Shown here in pieces: positions 1-10,870 of a stretch of 64,000 nucleotides of DNA. Numbering within the stretch: the stretch's first letter is position 1; each line of letters begins with the position of its first letter. Both the position numbers and the translations under genes were made by a program. Source of the stretch: Marsupella aquatica (Eukaryota; Marchantiophyta); NCBI GenBank assembly GCA_973895155.1, contig OZ316893.1, forward strand, positions 6,820,001 through 6,884,000, in the 5' to 3' direction. Under the pieces are notes generated by a model. That model did no database searches. It was not told the origin of the DNA and worked only from the letters and a program-made list of their open reading frames with translations.

Positions 1-195
1 CATGATTGTCTTGTGTGTATTGATAGTTGTTTATCGTCGTATAAGTCCCGACTACAGATCTTGGTGCGAAGGCACTAGCCCTCCTTCAGCTGCACAAAAG
101 TGAGAAGTTGTCGGGGTAATTGATTTGTTGAGGTCGCAGGCTCAGCTTCTGCATCAATTATTGTAGCAAAGTGATGAATAATGACTAATTTGAAG

Positions 196-1037
196 GATTT
201 TCGTGGCTATTGTGAAAATCAACAGGAAGGTGAGATTTGCAGCTCTTCAGAGTGAAGCAGGGAGCGCATTGCTCGTCAAATCTGGTCTTCCACCGGATTA
301 TATGTCTAGCGTAGTCCTTGTTGGCAAGGACAGGTATGTCTTGTTGAAATTCTTTCTCGATTGAAAGTCAATGGACAATAGACAATCCAAGAGCTTTTCG
401 TTACCAATAGAGCTGTCAGGCTGAAAACCTTTCTTAACCTTGGACTCTGTATAATTGCCAATGTGTTGACAACTGATGACTAATGTGTTCGTCTGATAAT
501 ATTAAGTATTTCTGTTGCAGATCCTTCATAAATTCTGAGGCAATATTACGAATCGGCCAATTCCTAAATTTCCCTTTTACCCCTGCTGCTTCGCTAGGGC
601 TCTCTATTCCCTTGTGAGTATACTCGACTTAGTTCGTTCCATGCATTCTTTTCTGAAAGCTCTTTTCTCCTGAATGATCTGCCATGTGACAATATTCCAG
701 CTCTGCTGATGCTATTGACACCATTTACGTTGGCTGCCTGTGGAATTTCAATCTTTCTTCCAACCCAACGATCCAGTGCTTAAAACACGAAAGAAAAGAG
801 ATGTGGTTGTTTATATTAGAACGCATCACTGGAAGTTAGGTAGACACCGCGTAAACTTAGATTGACCGGCCTTCCATGCTATAATAAATGTGTTTTGATA
901 TTTATCTCCTACTGAATGCAGGTTTCTCCGGGACGCATTGTACAGACAAGTGGCTGACAATCGATACAATGTATTCGGCAAGAGTGATGCGTGCCGTTTA
1001 TCAGACTCTCGGTTCACAGAAAGATTCGTAGAATGAT
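196..1037 (+). CDS. DCC (DUF393) family thiol-disulfide oxidoreductase-like protein, C-terminal exons
   Basis: Three exons join in phase: 196-333 (acceptor TTGAAG, donor CAG/GTATGT), 521-613 (acceptor TTGCAG, donor CTT/GTGAGT) and 922-1037 (acceptor ATGCAG, stop TGA 1035-1037). The product contains RFAALQSEAG, a PDYMSSVVLV stretch, RDALYRQVADNRY and FGKSDACRL, in the order typical of the DCC/DUF393 family. These are small proteins named for an N-terminal DxxCxxC motif; plant members are often organellar. The N-terminal exon with that motif lies before the window. Reading is intact. Family assignment comes from remembered conserved motifs, not a search. The biochemical role of plant members is poorly known, so none is claimed. 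Confidence 0.85.
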
Positions 1038-1105
1038 CATTCAGTTGGAATTGGAGTCTTGTCAGCGTTCTGCGGATTGGAGATGTGTACATATAGAAAG
1101 CTTGC

Positions 1106-1111
1106 AATAAA
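1106..1111 (+). promoter_or_regulatory. Polyadenylation signal AATAAA of the DCC gene
   Basis: A canonical AATAAA lies 69 bases after the DCC stop codon on the same strand. This is a usual position for the 3' end signal. Confidence 0.5.
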
Positions 1112-1659
1112 GAGTGCAGTCGATTTTCTTGACTTCAATTGTTCTGATCCATCTGTATATGCAAAATATTGTTAATTGTTAAACCACAACTTCCCATATT
1201 AAGGGGGAGGGCGCTGGCATTATTCAAGACCAAACTTCTGGAAAGTTTCGTTTGAGATTCTCGAGACGTTTAGTCTAATTGCAATCATCATGGGATCAAA
1301 AGTTTGATGAGCTTCAGTTTTCCCACTCACACAATGCTTTCATTAAGGATTTAGAAATGGGATTACAAGCGTTGTGATTGATTTGAAAATTTTAAAAACA
1401 AGCTTCATACTTTGTAAACGAAATTTTGAAAGTTCAAATTGAAATTGCATGAAGTCTTACTGCATTAATCTATCTGGAAATGGCTGACATGACCACACTG
1501 TTAATGTCAAGACTATTCATTGTGTTGCAATTATAGACAGTATTGTTGACTTGAACTCTTCAGTGTCAACAAACAATTATACCTCATTACTTGGTGCCAA
1601 TGTGGTCCTGGGCAATTTAAGTATTACGTGCAACCAAAAGCTACAGTCTGGAACTTACT

Positions 1660-1743
1660 GTCTAGAGTGAAACCTCTAGACTTGACTCCTGGGTGGCGCC
1701 AGTCTAGAGTGAAGTCTCTAGACCTGACTCCTGGGTGGCGCCA
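1660..1743. repeat. 42-bp tandem duplication
   Basis: Two units start at 1660 and 1702 (period 42) and differ at a few bases. Each contains two TCTAGA-type sites flanking AGTGAA, so each can also form a short stem. Confidence 0.85.
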
Positions 1744-2739
1744 AGCTTCAGAGCAAGGGAATAGGAATAGGTAAGTAACAATGGGTCTGATCAAAGCTCG
1801 GGCAATCAGGCTAATGATTCATAAGAAGTGCAAAAGTACTCCAACAGTTTTATTTCATTTGATCATACCAAACTGTCTATTACGCTTTGCACCTAGCCAC
1901 CCCTTTCCCACAAGTTTGTGCACCAAGTACTCCAGGTGGCATGTCATGCTCATTTTGCATAGAGAATATTGAAAGAGCATAGTCTTTTGGTAAAAAATTT
2001 AGTATCACTGTTATCTCGTTAGTTCACGGGAGGGGAAAAAATATCTATGGCTCAAAAAGTACATCTCACCAAGATCTATGTTCCACTAAAACTGAATCAC
2101 CAGAAAATGTTTTAGGGTATGAGGGTCCTATGACAGAGTGGGAGAGACTGCATTATGGGTCTATTGTTCATCTGGGCAAATGAATAGTAGCAGAGTCCCA
2201 TTTCTCGTGGCAGCTGTTGGTTAAGGAGTCAGGAATGAGAGAAGAATCATGTAAAATTGATACCACTTATTGTACATATTCAGAATTCCTTCCAGCAACA
2301 CTAACTTATTGGATGGAAAGTGGGCAATACCACTTGAGCTCTCCCCTCTCCCCTCTCCCACTAGGTGTGGGGGAGGGTTGGAGTGTGTGTGTGTGGGTGG
2401 GTGGGTGGCCAAGTGCCATACATCTAGTGGAGATGAAAAATTTACTTGCATACAAAAATTAGTTCATGTACTTTGTACTCATGTAAGCTTTTAATTATTG
2501 TAAGGAAGCTAACACTACTTAAACCACCACTGTCTTCAAGCAAAGCCTGGTTGACCCAGGTTACCATAATTGATCAATAATATTCATTTCCTTGAAATGG
2601 TTTCATTTTTATAAAATTTGATCCCCGGTGAAAAGCCCCGAGGGAAGGGCCAACAAGCAGAATAAAAAGCCAGACGATCAATAATATTCTTTAAAAGTGT
2701 GAACAAATTACACTGTATTGCCAAGGAGTAACATCTAAT

Positions 2740-3135
2740 TTTTGAACTTAAAGCCCTCATGGACAAACACGTTTGGAAAAAAGCCCGGATGGACACACAC
2801 AACCCAGATAGACACAACCCGAACTTCATTTTTTGCTCATGTAACATGCTTTTTGATTATAATCCCAAAGTGACCTGTAAGGAGGTATGTGACAGGGACC
2901 AGTCAGTATTCAGTTGATTCTTTCGGTAGTCTGTCCACTTTTTCCTCCCTGCAAGGATGCGGTGACCGTCCAACTCAACCATATGGTCTGAAGCAAGGTT
3001 TCCTTCCATTAATGAAAGAACTAAATTTGTTTGTTAGGTGTAATTGGAGATTCTTCTTACAGTGTCACATGGTTGTGTCCATCTGGGTCGTCCCAACAAA
3101 TGTGTGTGTCCCTGAGGGCTTTAAGTTCCTAATTT
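2740..3135. repeat. Imperfect inverted repeat (possible foldback or MITE remnant)
   Basis: The left arm (about 2740-2825) contains GAACTTAAAGCCCTCATGGA and then GATAGACACAACC. The right arm (about 3068-3135), read on the other strand, contains GGAACTTAAAGCCCTCAGGG and GATGGACACAACC. The arms are roughly 70-80 bp, about 75 percent alike by eye, and about 240 bp apart. Terminal repeats and target duplications were not identified. Confidence 0.5.
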
Positions 3136-4962
3136 TCATATCCCATTTGTCAATAAACTAAATCCAATGGCATGCACCTTTTATTGTGACCATTGTGTCC
3201 CGTTTGCATTCTGACTTTGGTTACCTCTACTTTTTGTTAGTTTAACACTTATTTGAAAATTCCTGGTTAGTTTCTTCACAGCCTATCTATTGTATCTGTT
3301 TTGTTGGCCTTACATCAAACATCAACGGTTGTCTCTATTTTATATTGCAAACAAAAACATTCCTATTTGTGCCAAAAATTGATGGTGTGGCCGCAAGGGT
3401 TGCCATGGAATTAGGAAGACACTTACCATATATGGGGGTCACTAAATACAGCTTGTGGGGCAATAGTCCAAATATATTGCTCAAATAACATATTTTACTT
3501 GTTACGGACCCACATGGGAAGTTCCTTCCAAAATTCCTGGATACATGTTCAGCCACATTAACATGATTTGTCACCAACAAGTACCGTTAGTTATGCAAGA
3601 AGAACCAAATTTTACTGTTCATGTCCGAGGCAAGACAAAGAAAAACAGTTAAACCCTATAATTGTAAAAATAATGGAAAATTGAAAAGTAACATTTCAAG
3701 TAAATAAAGAAAAGGGTAAACTAAGGGTGAAAGAAAATAATCTTTGGATGAGTTATGATTGATATGTCAATGTTTTTTTGTTTATCTGTTTCAATTTTCT
3801 ATTTCATTTGTCCCTTCGGGGACATCCGATCCGATAAAATTTTCTATTTCATTTACACATATTTGAAATAATGACAAGTAGAAAAAAACTCATCAACTAC
3901 TCTAACATTTACCAAGGTAACATAAGAAACCCAAAAAACTTTTTGACTCCCCTAATATTTACCAAGATAACTTAAGAAACACTTTGGCTACTATGGATAG
4001 AGGAGTAACAAGCAAAGGTAAAAAACACCATAACTACTATGGGTAGAGTAATACCAAAGGACTCTAAAACATTTGAACTACTATGGACAAAATAATTTTT
4101 TGTATTAACTATATGAAATGTTACATGTATAGTATAGACACTAAGATACTAAGAAATACTTTTTGCATGGAGAATTATCCTCATATTACCATGAATGTAC
4201 TTCTATTTGTCTTCAATGAAATTGTCCTAACTAATTTTTAAATTCACTTCATTTAGTATCCTCCGTTTAATATTTGTCTTTTCATCTAACTATTCCAATG
4301 TGTAACACTTCATGGCTTCAAATAGTTCAATTAAACAAGCTTACACAACTAATTAAGGAGTCCTCAAACTAACTAGAGTCTATTTACTACACAAGACTCA
4401 GTCATCACAGATCATCTATAGAGATATTACAATAAAAAAGAGGATGGAATAAATGTTAGTTTTTCAAGCAAATATAAGGTCAATAATAAGTCCAATTGCT
4501 TTGAAAAACATGAGTAAAATATAATGACACTTGCAAAAACAATGAAAAACACAGCATTGCACACTTAAGTAAAGCAAATAGAAACACTCATGTGTAATCA
4601 TCATTATACCCAACATATTACATAGAAATTACATCCCTAAGGGTTTTATGGGGGGATCTCTCAGTGACAGCAAATAGCAAACAACAAACAGTAAATAGCA
4701 AACAGCAAAACTCATACCAGCAAATGTGCACCCAAAAAAAGACACCGAAGGATAAGAAAATATTGTCACATATATTGGACCTGAAGCGGCCATTGAGTAC
4801 ATTTATACTAGCGCCGGGCGCTATAAGGAAAACATCCGAATAAAAACCTCTTTGAACTACCGGCTACAGTAATAGCGTCGGGCGCTACTCTAATACGACA
4901 CGTCACGGCGTTCTTATTTAGTGTCGTCGTTCTCCATGAACGGGTAAATAAAACAAGGAAAA

Positions 4963-5287
4963 CTAAAGACCAGATCCACAACCACCACTCGACTCTGAGC
5001 CCGATTCAGAACCGCTACTTTCTGATCGATCAGTGGACTCTGCTTCGTTGTCCACATACTTGGATTTTGCAATATCATCTACGAAGTGATTCTGCACAAA
5101 CTTTCTATCTGAGCCTCTCCTGAGTCTAAGACCCTTACTCTCCCAAGTAAGCGTCCTGACTGAATCTGCCCGTCGTGCGGCCTTTTCAGCATAAGAGGGG
5201 AGAACAAATGGCTTCTCCAGGGTCTGTACAACGTTCCTAGAGACGTTCCTTCGAAGTTGAAAATGCCTCCGAAGATTCCACTCTGAC
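4963..5287 (-). CDS. Last exon candidate with Ser/Asp/Glu-rich tail
   Basis: Open from a good acceptor (TTCTCAG before 5287) to TAG at 4963-4965, with no start codon of its own. The roughly 107-residue product begins SEWNLRRHFQL, is basic in the middle (SYAEKAARRAD, RLRRGSDRK), and ends in a Ser/Glu/Asp-rich tail closing with SSGGCGSGL. The tail resembles in composition the tail of the upstream exon 5411-5935, which has its own stop. So this is either an alternative last exon or the remnant 3' end of a second copy. Confidence 0.45.
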
Positions 5288-5410
5288 CTGAGAATTTGAA
5301 CTGGAGTTCTTTAGTCGAAGTTGGGAAATCGGGCGAATTTTCTAGACAAAAGGGAGTATAGGAGTTCTTTGGAAAAAAGTATACAATGAGAGAAAGAAAG
5401 CTAAAGAAAA

Positions 5411-5935
5411 TTACTCTTCTGACTCTTCACTGTCCTCATCTCCAGATCCAAGGTCCACCACATTCTTTGACACCTCATCATCTTTAGATTGCTGAGAATC
5501 ATTGCCACCCTCATCCTCGTCTTCCGAATCAAAATTTAGAACAGCACGGAGCCTGTCCTGCTTCTTACTTCCAGGAATCTTCTTAGGAGGAGTTGGTGCA
5601 ACCACTTCTTTGTTCTGTAAAAGATCGAGGAAGACCTTACCGGAAGTATCAACAAACTCTGGCCGATTTTCCAGCCCAACAACAAAGCGACCAGAATAAT
5701 CTCCAGCCACAAATGTACTACCGGAACCTACTGTCCAGTCCATAACGATATCTCCAGGAAGAGTCACCAATTCCAAAATAGTTTGCATGAAACCCACAGG
5801 CAAGCGTGAATTTCCTGCAAATTGGAGCTCAGGAGTCAGGTCATGTCGCGGCAACAAAAACCCAATAATGTTAGTGACGGAAGGGTCTTCTACATTCGAT
5901 AGTGGCCGGAACTTGGGGTCTTTCGGGACCCTTCC
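5411..5935 (-). CDS. DNA methyltransferase motif-I exon with acidic tail
   Basis: The exon starts after acceptor ACAAAG (5936-5937) in phase 0, matching the donor of the 6143 exon. Key stretch: NSRLPVGFMQTILELVTLPG, then DIVMDWTVGSGSTF, then GRFVVGLENRPEF. In bacterial N6-adenine/N4-cytosine methyltransferases the equivalent is a proline before the motif, 'PGD-V-LDPF-GSG-T', then 'GR--+G-E', which binds S-adenosylmethionine. Here the usual DPFxGSGTT reads DWTVGSGST. After this comes a KKIPGSKKQDR basic patch and a 60-residue acidic tail ending EDSEESEE. Methyltransferase ancestry is well supported by motif; present activity is doubtful because the usual DPF and a DPPY motif are absent. Confidence 0.65.
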   Translation of the reverse strand, partial: GRVPKDPKFRPLSNVEDPSVTNIIGFLLPRHDLTPELQFAGNSRLPVGFMQTILELVTLPGDIVMDWTVGSGSTFVAGDYSGRFVVGLENRPEFVDTSGKVFLDLLQNKEVVAPTPPKKIPGSKKQDRLRAVLNFDSEDEDEGGNDSQQSKDDEVSKNVVDLGSGDEDSEESEE

Positions 5936-6142
5936 CTTTGTCGAAATGCCGCAAAATATATTAAGAGTAAGTGTGAATATTTGCAACACAGTTTCCCAAT
6001 GAAGGCAGTATAAGAAAACATACACATATATTAGCGCTTGGCGCTAGTCAACCCTTCATCCTTACAAAAGATAAGTGAATTGTAGATATAGCGAATGCTA
6101 ATAGTAGCGTCGGGCGCTAGTATGTGCAAGAGGAATTGTTAC

Positions 6143-6862
6143 CTGAGTATCAGATCGGGGCCTATACATTGGTGTAGTCATGACCACATGGTGGGTTGAA
6201 ATACACTGGAAACACTTAGAATCCTGGCAAGCCGCAATCACTTCAGATACCTGATCATAGTCTCCTCTGTGTAAAATTGCAAGTAGGCCATCGTCTGCCA
6301 GGAACGGCTCCATGGCTCAGAAGAAAGAGCTGGGAATAGTGTAATCTTGAAGGTTCCACTTGGGAACCTTCCGATCAAGAAGTATTGGTTTTAATCCAGT
6401 GGGAATGTAGATGAAACCAGCATCCACACCAAAGCCTCTCTCTTTTCCGCCACGCATTACTCCCTTCTCTGTCTCTTGACTTTACCAATTCCTTTCCCCA
6501 GGCCTCAACTTTAGTAACCCACATGGGCTTCATCCCCTTGTTAAATACCGAATCATAAAATTTGTTTAAATTGGACTCCACAAAATAGTGTCTAGAACAC
6601 CTTCGCTTAAAATTCCCGACATCTCTCTGGAGTCCACAGGAAATAATGTCTCGAGTAGATGATGCTGCTCTGTCCTCACTGGTGCCTCTCTTTTTCTTTT
6701 TCTTCGTGCTAGTTGCATCAACAGGGACAATGGATTTGCCAGCACCATCCGGGGTCCCTTGATCCGGGGTTTCTTGAGCTCCAGTGTTTGCCTCCGATGC
6801 CTGAGGAGTTGCATCATTCTTCCCTTCGGCAGCCGGGACCTCCGTGTCGAACTTTTGACCTC
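6143..6862 (-). pseudogene. Central exon(s) of methyltransferase-like gene, broken
   Basis: Acceptor CCTAATAG precedes 6862 and donor CAG/GTAACA follows 6143. The 5' part encodes a linker rich in Ala, Gly, Pro and Thr, then a KKKKKRG patch (a possible nuclear signal) and a conserved-looking segment (FVESNLNKFYDSVFNKGMKP). Near 6475 the sensible reading changes frame to one with GGKERGFGVDAGFIYIPTG and LQDYTIPSSFF. A TGA then appears near 6310, before MEPFLADDGLLAILHRGDYD. That last part resembles the 'P-L--DG-L---H-GD' region of methyltransferases. A frameshift and a nonsense codon make it nonfunctional unless further introns remove them. Confidence 0.5.
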
Positions 6863-6996
6863 CTATTAGGCACAGAAACTTGCATGAGTCCAACCTTTCA
6901 GACTAGCGCCAGGCGCTATTAATCAAAGGAATTTCCAAATGAAACTCCTGCATAAGCAGCGCCAACAAGTAACCAAAAAGCGCTTAGACTACTCAC

Positions 6997-8316
6997 TTTT
7001 CTTGAAGGACCTTGTGGAGTCACTTGGTGCAGCTGACTCATTCTTCGCCTTTGCTCTTGGCTTACGGCTTCGGTCAACGTGCATGACAAGAGACTCACAA
7101 TTCTTCTGTAACTCAGATGCAGATTCGTCAACATCAGACTGGAGACCTTGCTTCATTGCAGACACATAGTTGGCGGGGATCTGGGACTTCTGCAACTTCA
7201 TGAAGGCATCCTTCTCAGCTTTGTCGAATGGTAAATCCCATTTGTCTGTGTCGAGGTACCACGGACAGTGACGTCTCTCCCACTCCGACAATGAACGTGG
7301 TGGAAACTTTCCCTCCGCTGGGTACATCGAATACAGGTCGGCAAGAGCGTCTCCCTCTTCGATAGACACCCATTTCTGAAATGCAGCCGGGTATGTCCAC
7401 AGTGTGTCTGGAGATCTAAGCTCCATCCACATGTAAAACCGGTATAGATATCGTTTGGCTCTCTTCCGGTTCCGCTCTGTGTAATCTTCCTTGTCCGCAT
7501 ATTTGGAAGGCCACAAGTTGTTGAAGAATTTTGCCTTGACAAGATCCCCAAAGTTTCTGAATTCATCGAGAATGATCTTAAGCATGGCCTCCATTGACTC
7601 ACACCCAGACTTTGTGAGACAGTCAGCCGGCATCCGGTCAGAAATCTGTTTGAAGGAAGTGTGAAGCATTCCAGTTGCAATTCCCTCCACAAAATTCCAA
7701 GTATGCCATGTATGGCACCACTGCTTCACAGGCTCGTCGTTGACACTTGCAGGATGGAAAAACTGTTTCCGAATCTCGGGAGTGCAGTGGGCTACTAGAA
7801 GGGTGCACCTCAATTTTGGATCTAGGTATGAAACAGCAGTAAACAACCTGGCTCGATCCATTGTGCATACAACTGTGTTTGGCTTCTTCTCCCATTTGTT
7901 CTTCTCAGTTACGGGATACATCTCAGCACAGGTTCCCAAATAATCTCCAAAATCCGGATGAAGTAAAGGGGTGATCTTCGTCACTTTGATCGACCAATCT
8001 TTGGTCGCCTCCTTCATCAATGCCTCATGCCTCTTTATGGTCTCCTCTTCTGACCAAGGAGCCCCTTGAGCTTTGGCTAAAGCCATATCAGACTTAAATT
8101 GATTTGAGTAAGACTTGATTTTGTCCACACATAGAATGTAGATGAGAGCATCTTGTGGCATTTTATGTGTAAACCAAGACCCCTTTCTCGTCTTCTTTTG
8201 GATTGCCTCAAACTTTGCCATGTTCGCGCTGTCAATGAGTGGCTTATAGTGATCAAGATCACGCGACAAAATTCGGGAAATTCTGTCCGCGTCAAGAATC
8301 CAGGAAGGCTCGACGA
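6997..8316 (-). CDS. Large central exon of the ParB-like/methyltransferase-like gene (unknown domain)
   Basis: About 440 residues are open, from an acceptor at 8317-8331 (the exact site depends on phase) to donor AAAA/GTGAGT at 6997. The protein is soluble and mixed alpha/beta, and Trp-rich (WSEEETIKRHEA, WCHTWHTWNF, YRFYMWMELRSPDTLWTYP). It ends in a basic segment (RSRKPRAKAK). I recognise no named domain. It sits between the DGNHR exon and the methyltransferase exons, where bacterial fusion proteins have recognition or linker regions. The long undisturbed reading frame, with splice sites at both ends, argues it is real coding sequence. Confidence 0.6.
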
Positions 8317-8450
8317 CTGCTTGTCCAAGCCTAGATGCAATGAAAAGGAATTAGTAGCACCGGGCGCTAGCAAAAATTGGGGAATGAATACTTTCATTGT
8401 TTGGTCCAAAATGAATGACAGGGGTAAAACAGTTAACGAATAGAACTTAC

Positions 8451-8872
8451 TGGTTCCGGTGTGCATTGCCGCCTCGAGCTCAACTAGCGATCCTCTGTCA
8501 CCATTGAAAATGACGCAAATCACACGAGGATGATACTTCAAGTTGTCCGGATTCTCCCTGATGACGATTGACCAGGAGTACAATCGATGATTTCCGTCAT
8601 ACACACAAAACATTTTATCTTTTAGAATATGGAACGTTGGGTCCGCATCACACTCTTCCTCAAACTTGTTGTTCTCTGCGACCCAGATTGGATCCCAAGA
8701 GTCTCGGATCTCGCTGGTGCATATCTGAGGAACCCCATCGGCATTCACAGGCTGAACGTAGAAAGGCATCCCAATGCGCGAGTTGTACCCGGTGACCCAG
8801 AATGATTCTTTCAACTTCTTGATCGATGCACTTTCTTTCTGTAAGGTTTGAACAACCTCCATGGGGAGCAAT
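8451..8872 (-). CDS. ParB-like (DGNHR motif) exon
   Basis: The exon lies between acceptor TTTGTAG (before 8872) and donor ACCA/GTAAGT (after 8451). The product, about 140 residues, contains FCVYDGNHRLYSW, then HPRVICVIFNGD. In the ParB/Srx fold, 'v-DGnHR--A' is the nucleotide-binding signature, and ParB-like domains are often joined to DNA methyltransferases in phages and bacteria. Together with the methyltransferase exon this supports a ParB-methyltransferase ancestry. The fold assignment rests on this one motif and should be tested with a profile search. Confidence 0.5.
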
Positions 8873-8952
8873 CTACAAAGAGGAATTCAAGGTGGCTCCT
8901 TATCGAATCCTCAAAAATCCTTCCCGAACGACAATGCGTGCTTTGATATTAC

Positions 8953-9460
8953 CTCGTCCATCGATAAGCCTATGTCACTGACTTCACCCATGGAGACCTC
9001 CTTAGGGTCCATTCTCCCTCTCCTCGACCTCGGGAAGGGCTGTGCAGATTCAGCTTCGGAAGTTGACAAGGACGCAGTCGATCGAGTGACGCGACGGGTG
9101 TATACTGAACCAGCAAATGAAGACTGAGAGGACTCAAAATGACCACCATCAGCCTCCCCCATTCTCGTATCACCCAGCCAAAAGTTGTCATGGAGAGCGA
9201 CTAGACCACCCGGCACTATCGTACGCGCCGTGCAGTTCTTGTCACGATCACGTCTCAAAATGTACGGGACCAATAAAGGACGCACATACGCACTTGACAA
9301 ACTCGTACAGTCCGAGGTCTGAGTGCTTAGACGGACTAAATTATCCCAAACGAGCGATCTCCACCTCGTATTAAGACACCGATACAATGGACCCAGCCAT
9401 TCGATTACAACGGTCCCAAGTACAGATGGCATTCTCCGATTGGACTTTCATCCCAGACAA
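8953..9460 (-). CDS. Upstream exon of the ParB-like/methyltransferase-like gene
   Basis: Open minus-strand stretch with donor GACGAG/GTAATA at 8953 and a possible acceptor TTCACAG near 9465. It contains LYRCLNTRWRSLVWDNLVRL and LVALHDNFWLGDTRM, followed by a Ser/Arg-rich linker. No domain recognised. Its phase does not match the next exon, so a frameshift or a missed small exon is likely. Confidence 0.4.
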
Positions 9461-10192
9461 AATCAAAAAGGGTTCTGTGAACCTCAATCTACTGTAATAT
9501 TACCGTTGGAAATTGACCGTTGGAACCACATCAATGTCGGTAGTTGTGGATAGCGCCAGGCGCTATTATACAACATACCTTCAAATGTATCTGGAAAACT
9601 GTCTTCATGTAGCTACGTGCAGTAATATCAATACTATTGTCTATAAATTTTCCAATTTTGTGCAGGTGTCGACAAGCCGAGTTTAGTAGCGCTCGGCGCT
9701 AGTATTCAAATAAATGATGAAATTGGAGTCCAATGACAACAAACATGACCACATGAACCCATTCATTCAACGAATATTCCAATGAATTACAATAGCGCCT
9801 GGCGCTATTAAAATGCACATCAATTGAACAGAATTTGTTGAAATAAAAGTAAAAATAACTCCGAACGGGTCTGACTTCTGATTCCTTTAATTAATAGCGC
9901 CCAACGCTATCAAAAACAATTTAAAGATAAGACATGTCACGACAGTGTTAAGGACACTTTGTTTCTCATAATAGCACCAAACGCTACTAAAAACATTGAC
10001 AGCAAACGAGTGTTTACAACAATTTCAAAGAAATCGAGCAGGCTCGCATTCAAAAATACAAAGCGAACACAGGAGTAGAACCGGAAATTAAAGCTTGGTA
10101 TTCTGAATTCAAAAGCATTGACGCCAAGGTAAAAATGAACGGCTGTGCCGTTCATATACAAAGTGTTACAGTACACTAGAAATTCGACATAC

Positions 10193-10739
10193 CTTGAAGG
10201 AACAGTATGCGTTTTCGATCGGAAAAAACATGTGGAAACAGATCCTATCAACCTCGATGGATCCTCCAAGTCTCTCCAGCACTCGAACGATACGCTCTGA
10301 CAATGGGAAATCAGTCTTCCCACCAACTTGGCTTGTACGCATCGAAGTCGTCATTCGAGTCGCTCGATCCATACCACGCAAATCCTCGCCTGCTCGGTGA
10401 TGAGTCCCTGCTCGAAGAACGATCACTCTCAGTGGATGAAGAAGGCTTGGAGACACCCGTGCAGATAGTGTCGTCTCTGGGACGGCCGACTGAAGCAGGG
10501 GAGATATCCCTAGCGGGAACAGAAGTCGGGCCACTTGGATTTGGCCAACTAGATCCTTCACTGCGGCCCGTAGGTGGGGCATTCTTTGTCTTCGAGATGA
10601 GTTTGCCCTTCTTCAAGATTGGAACCGTCATCCTCTCGGCATTCGGCCGAGGCGGTAAGCTATTTGATGCGGGGGTCTCCCGGTCGGTGTCGCTCGGGAC
10701 AAGTGCCTCCTCCTTTGCCTTCCCTCGTGGAGGTGCCAT
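10193..10739 (-). CDS. Probable first coding exon of the methyltransferase-like locus
   Basis: Starts at ATG 10739 (MAPPRGKAKEEALVPSDTD). It is rich in Ser, Pro, Arg and Thr, with a likely disordered N-terminus (SSSTESDRSSSRDSSPSRRG). After a TGA at 10311-10313 in this frame, the neighbouring frame continues sensibly (ERIVRVLERLGGSIEVDRIC) to a consensus donor AAG/GTATGT at 10193, so a 1-bp frameshift near 10320 is likely. The low-complexity GAGAA repeat immediately upstream fits a 5' leader. Confidence 0.4.
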
Positions 10740-10808
10740 TGAAAGTGAGGACAAGGACGAGAACAAGAAGCGCGAACAAGAACGCGAACGAGGACAAGAG
10801 CGCAAACT

Positions 10809-10870
10809 AGGACGAGAATGAGAAATGAGGACGAGAATGAGAAATGAGGACGAGAATGAGAACGAGAACA
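10809..10870. repeat. 19-bp tandem repeat, purine-rich
   Basis: Units beginning GACGAGAATG start at 10811, 10830 and 10849, exactly 19 bases apart, within a longer GA-rich stretch (10740-10900). It lies just upstream of the ATG at 10739. The frames it opens on both strands are repetitive and are not counted as genes. Confidence 0.8.

Larger units (their letters stand above)
1038..4962. other. AT-rich intergenic region, no gene recognised
   Basis: About 3.9 kb between the DCC gene and the methyltransferase-like gene. Short reading frames exist, but none shows a family motif or splice structure. It holds a 42-bp tandem duplication (1660-1743), a G/T-rich low-complexity run near 2336-2405, an imperfect inverted repeat (about 2740-3135), loosely repeated AT-rich stretches near 3890-4090 (a TTTACCAAG-type phrase twice), and CAAACAGCAAA-type repeats near 4670-4730. 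The last 150 bases hold the first two copies of the palindrome family. Confidence 0.6.
4963..10739 (-). pseudogene. Multi-exon ParB-like / DNA methyltransferase-like gene, damaged (whole locus)
   Basis: Minus-strand locus beginning at ATG 10739 (MAPPRGKAK) and ending in acidic, Ser-rich exons. Likely exons: 10739-10193, about 9460-8953, 8872-8451, about 8316-6997, 6862-6143, 5935-5411 and 5287-4963. One exon shows a DGNHR motif like ParB/sulfiredoxin-fold proteins. The 5935-5411 exon has a bacterial beta-type N4/N6 methyltransferase signature. Lesions by inspection: a probable 1-bp frameshift near 10320, a phase mismatch between 8953 and 8872, a frameshift near 6475 and an in-frame TGA near 6310. 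No DPPY-type catalytic motif was found. The introns hold many copies of the 15-bp palindrome. It could be a decayed captured prokaryotic or viral gene, or one member of a mobile family. Exon joins are inferred. Confidence 0.55.

Noticed and set aside
1781-1972. 63-residue frame downstream of the DCC gene
   Set aside because: Short, no motif, in AT-rich intergenic DNA.
6026-8871. Catalytic DPPY-type methyltransferase motif
   Set aside because: I looked in all minus frames of the exons and found none, so activity is not claimed.
10207-10821. 204-residue plus-strand frame opposite the first exon of the methyltransferase-like locus
   Set aside because: It is antisense to the exon starting at 10739 and ends in the GA-rich repeat; no splice or family support.
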